Source: Roseivirga sp. (GTDB lineage Bacteria > Bacteroidota > Bacteroidia > Cytophagales > Cyclobacteriaceae). From it: DNA of 41,125 bases. The notes beneath the pieces are model-generated. The model ran no database searches. It saw only the letters and a list, made by a program, of their open reading frames with translations, and was not told the DNA's origin. Positions 41,101 through 41,125 of this stretch are shown one piece after another. The first letter of the stretch is position 1. Every line of letters starts with the position of its first letter. The translations under genes and the position numbers were made by a program. Where the stretch lies: contig JAJCYM010000082.1 of the NCBI GenBank assembly GCA_029262895.1, positions 1 through 41,125 on the forward strand, in the 5' to 3' direction.

Positions 41101-41125
41101 AACAATGACAATAGAACCAATTACA

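Overview
The window looks like chromosomal DNA of a Bacteroidota member, most likely a marine Cytophagales (Roseivirga/Fulvivirga-like). This is inferred from gene content rather than from a marker gene. Pointers are the many Bacteroidota-type lipoprotein and Sec signal peptides, the carboxypeptidase-regulatory-like domain, DUF2911, DUF3347, DUF4097, DUF6503 and HYC_CC_PP-type proteins, TAnnTTTG-like -7 boxes, and the C-terminal cassette of the fibre-like proteins. No rRNA, tRNA, CRISPR array or complete insertion sequence was seen.

Region 1 (1-6545) is accessory. It starts with a 7-bp tandem array (19 copies of GATAGTC), followed by three tandem paralogues of secreted fibre-like proteins (NVGIGT repeats, variable middle, nearly invariant C-terminal cassette and coiled coil). 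A small DUF559/Vsr-like nuclease gene follows, bracketed by two direct copies of a C-rich hairpin repeat. A degenerate copy of a dispersed ~110-160 bp element closes the region.

Region 2 (6541-19024) is a copper/silver-type efflux locus. A divergent CxCC-containing beta-propeller gene faces a rightward, tightly packed cluster: HYC_CC_PP-like small protein, CusA-like RND pump, acetolactate-decarboxylase-like lipoprotein, TolC/CusC-like channel, DUF2911 lipoprotein, TlpA-like thioredoxin lipoprotein, a second CxCC propeller lipoprotein, a CusB-like adaptor with N-terminal metal-binding and C-terminal DUF3347 domains, and a stand-alone DUF3347 lipoprotein. The pump keeps three methionines at the positions of the CusA Cu(I)/Ag(I) site. 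Most of the accessory proteins look exported and rich in potential metal ligands, so the cluster reads as a periplasmic copper capture, reduction and export system. No local regulator or P-type ATPase is present.

Region 3 (19191-31507) is a mixture of envelope and housekeeping-like genes: a small secreted lipocalin-like protein, an outer-membrane barrel, a lipocalin-like lipoprotein, a PD40 propeller, a membrane LytTR regulator with an internally duplicated sensor module, an acyltransferase-3 protein, a carboxypeptidase-regulatory/prolyl-oligopeptidase-like fusion whose catalytic residues appear lost, a fatty-acid/sterol hydroxylase, an MFS transporter and a DUF6503 lipoprotein.

Region 4 (31881-37310) has an NfeD-like/flotillin pair with a clear terminator, a MITE-like element carrying a promoter-like box just upstream of a nitrilase, and a tandem segmental duplication of about 955 bp. 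The duplication produced a nitrilase pseudogene fragment and two copies of a small acidic exported protein gene, each preceded by a sigma-54-like promoter. A LolA-like gene follows.

Region 5 (37379-41100) is a leftward ECF sigma factor operon (sigma factor, DUF4097, anti-sigma-like membrane protein with a helical-repeat domain, DUF4097) ending in a terminator. A divergent 57-residue ORF ending in CVGCGS lies at the right edge. All family assignments come from reading the sequence; no database search was run.
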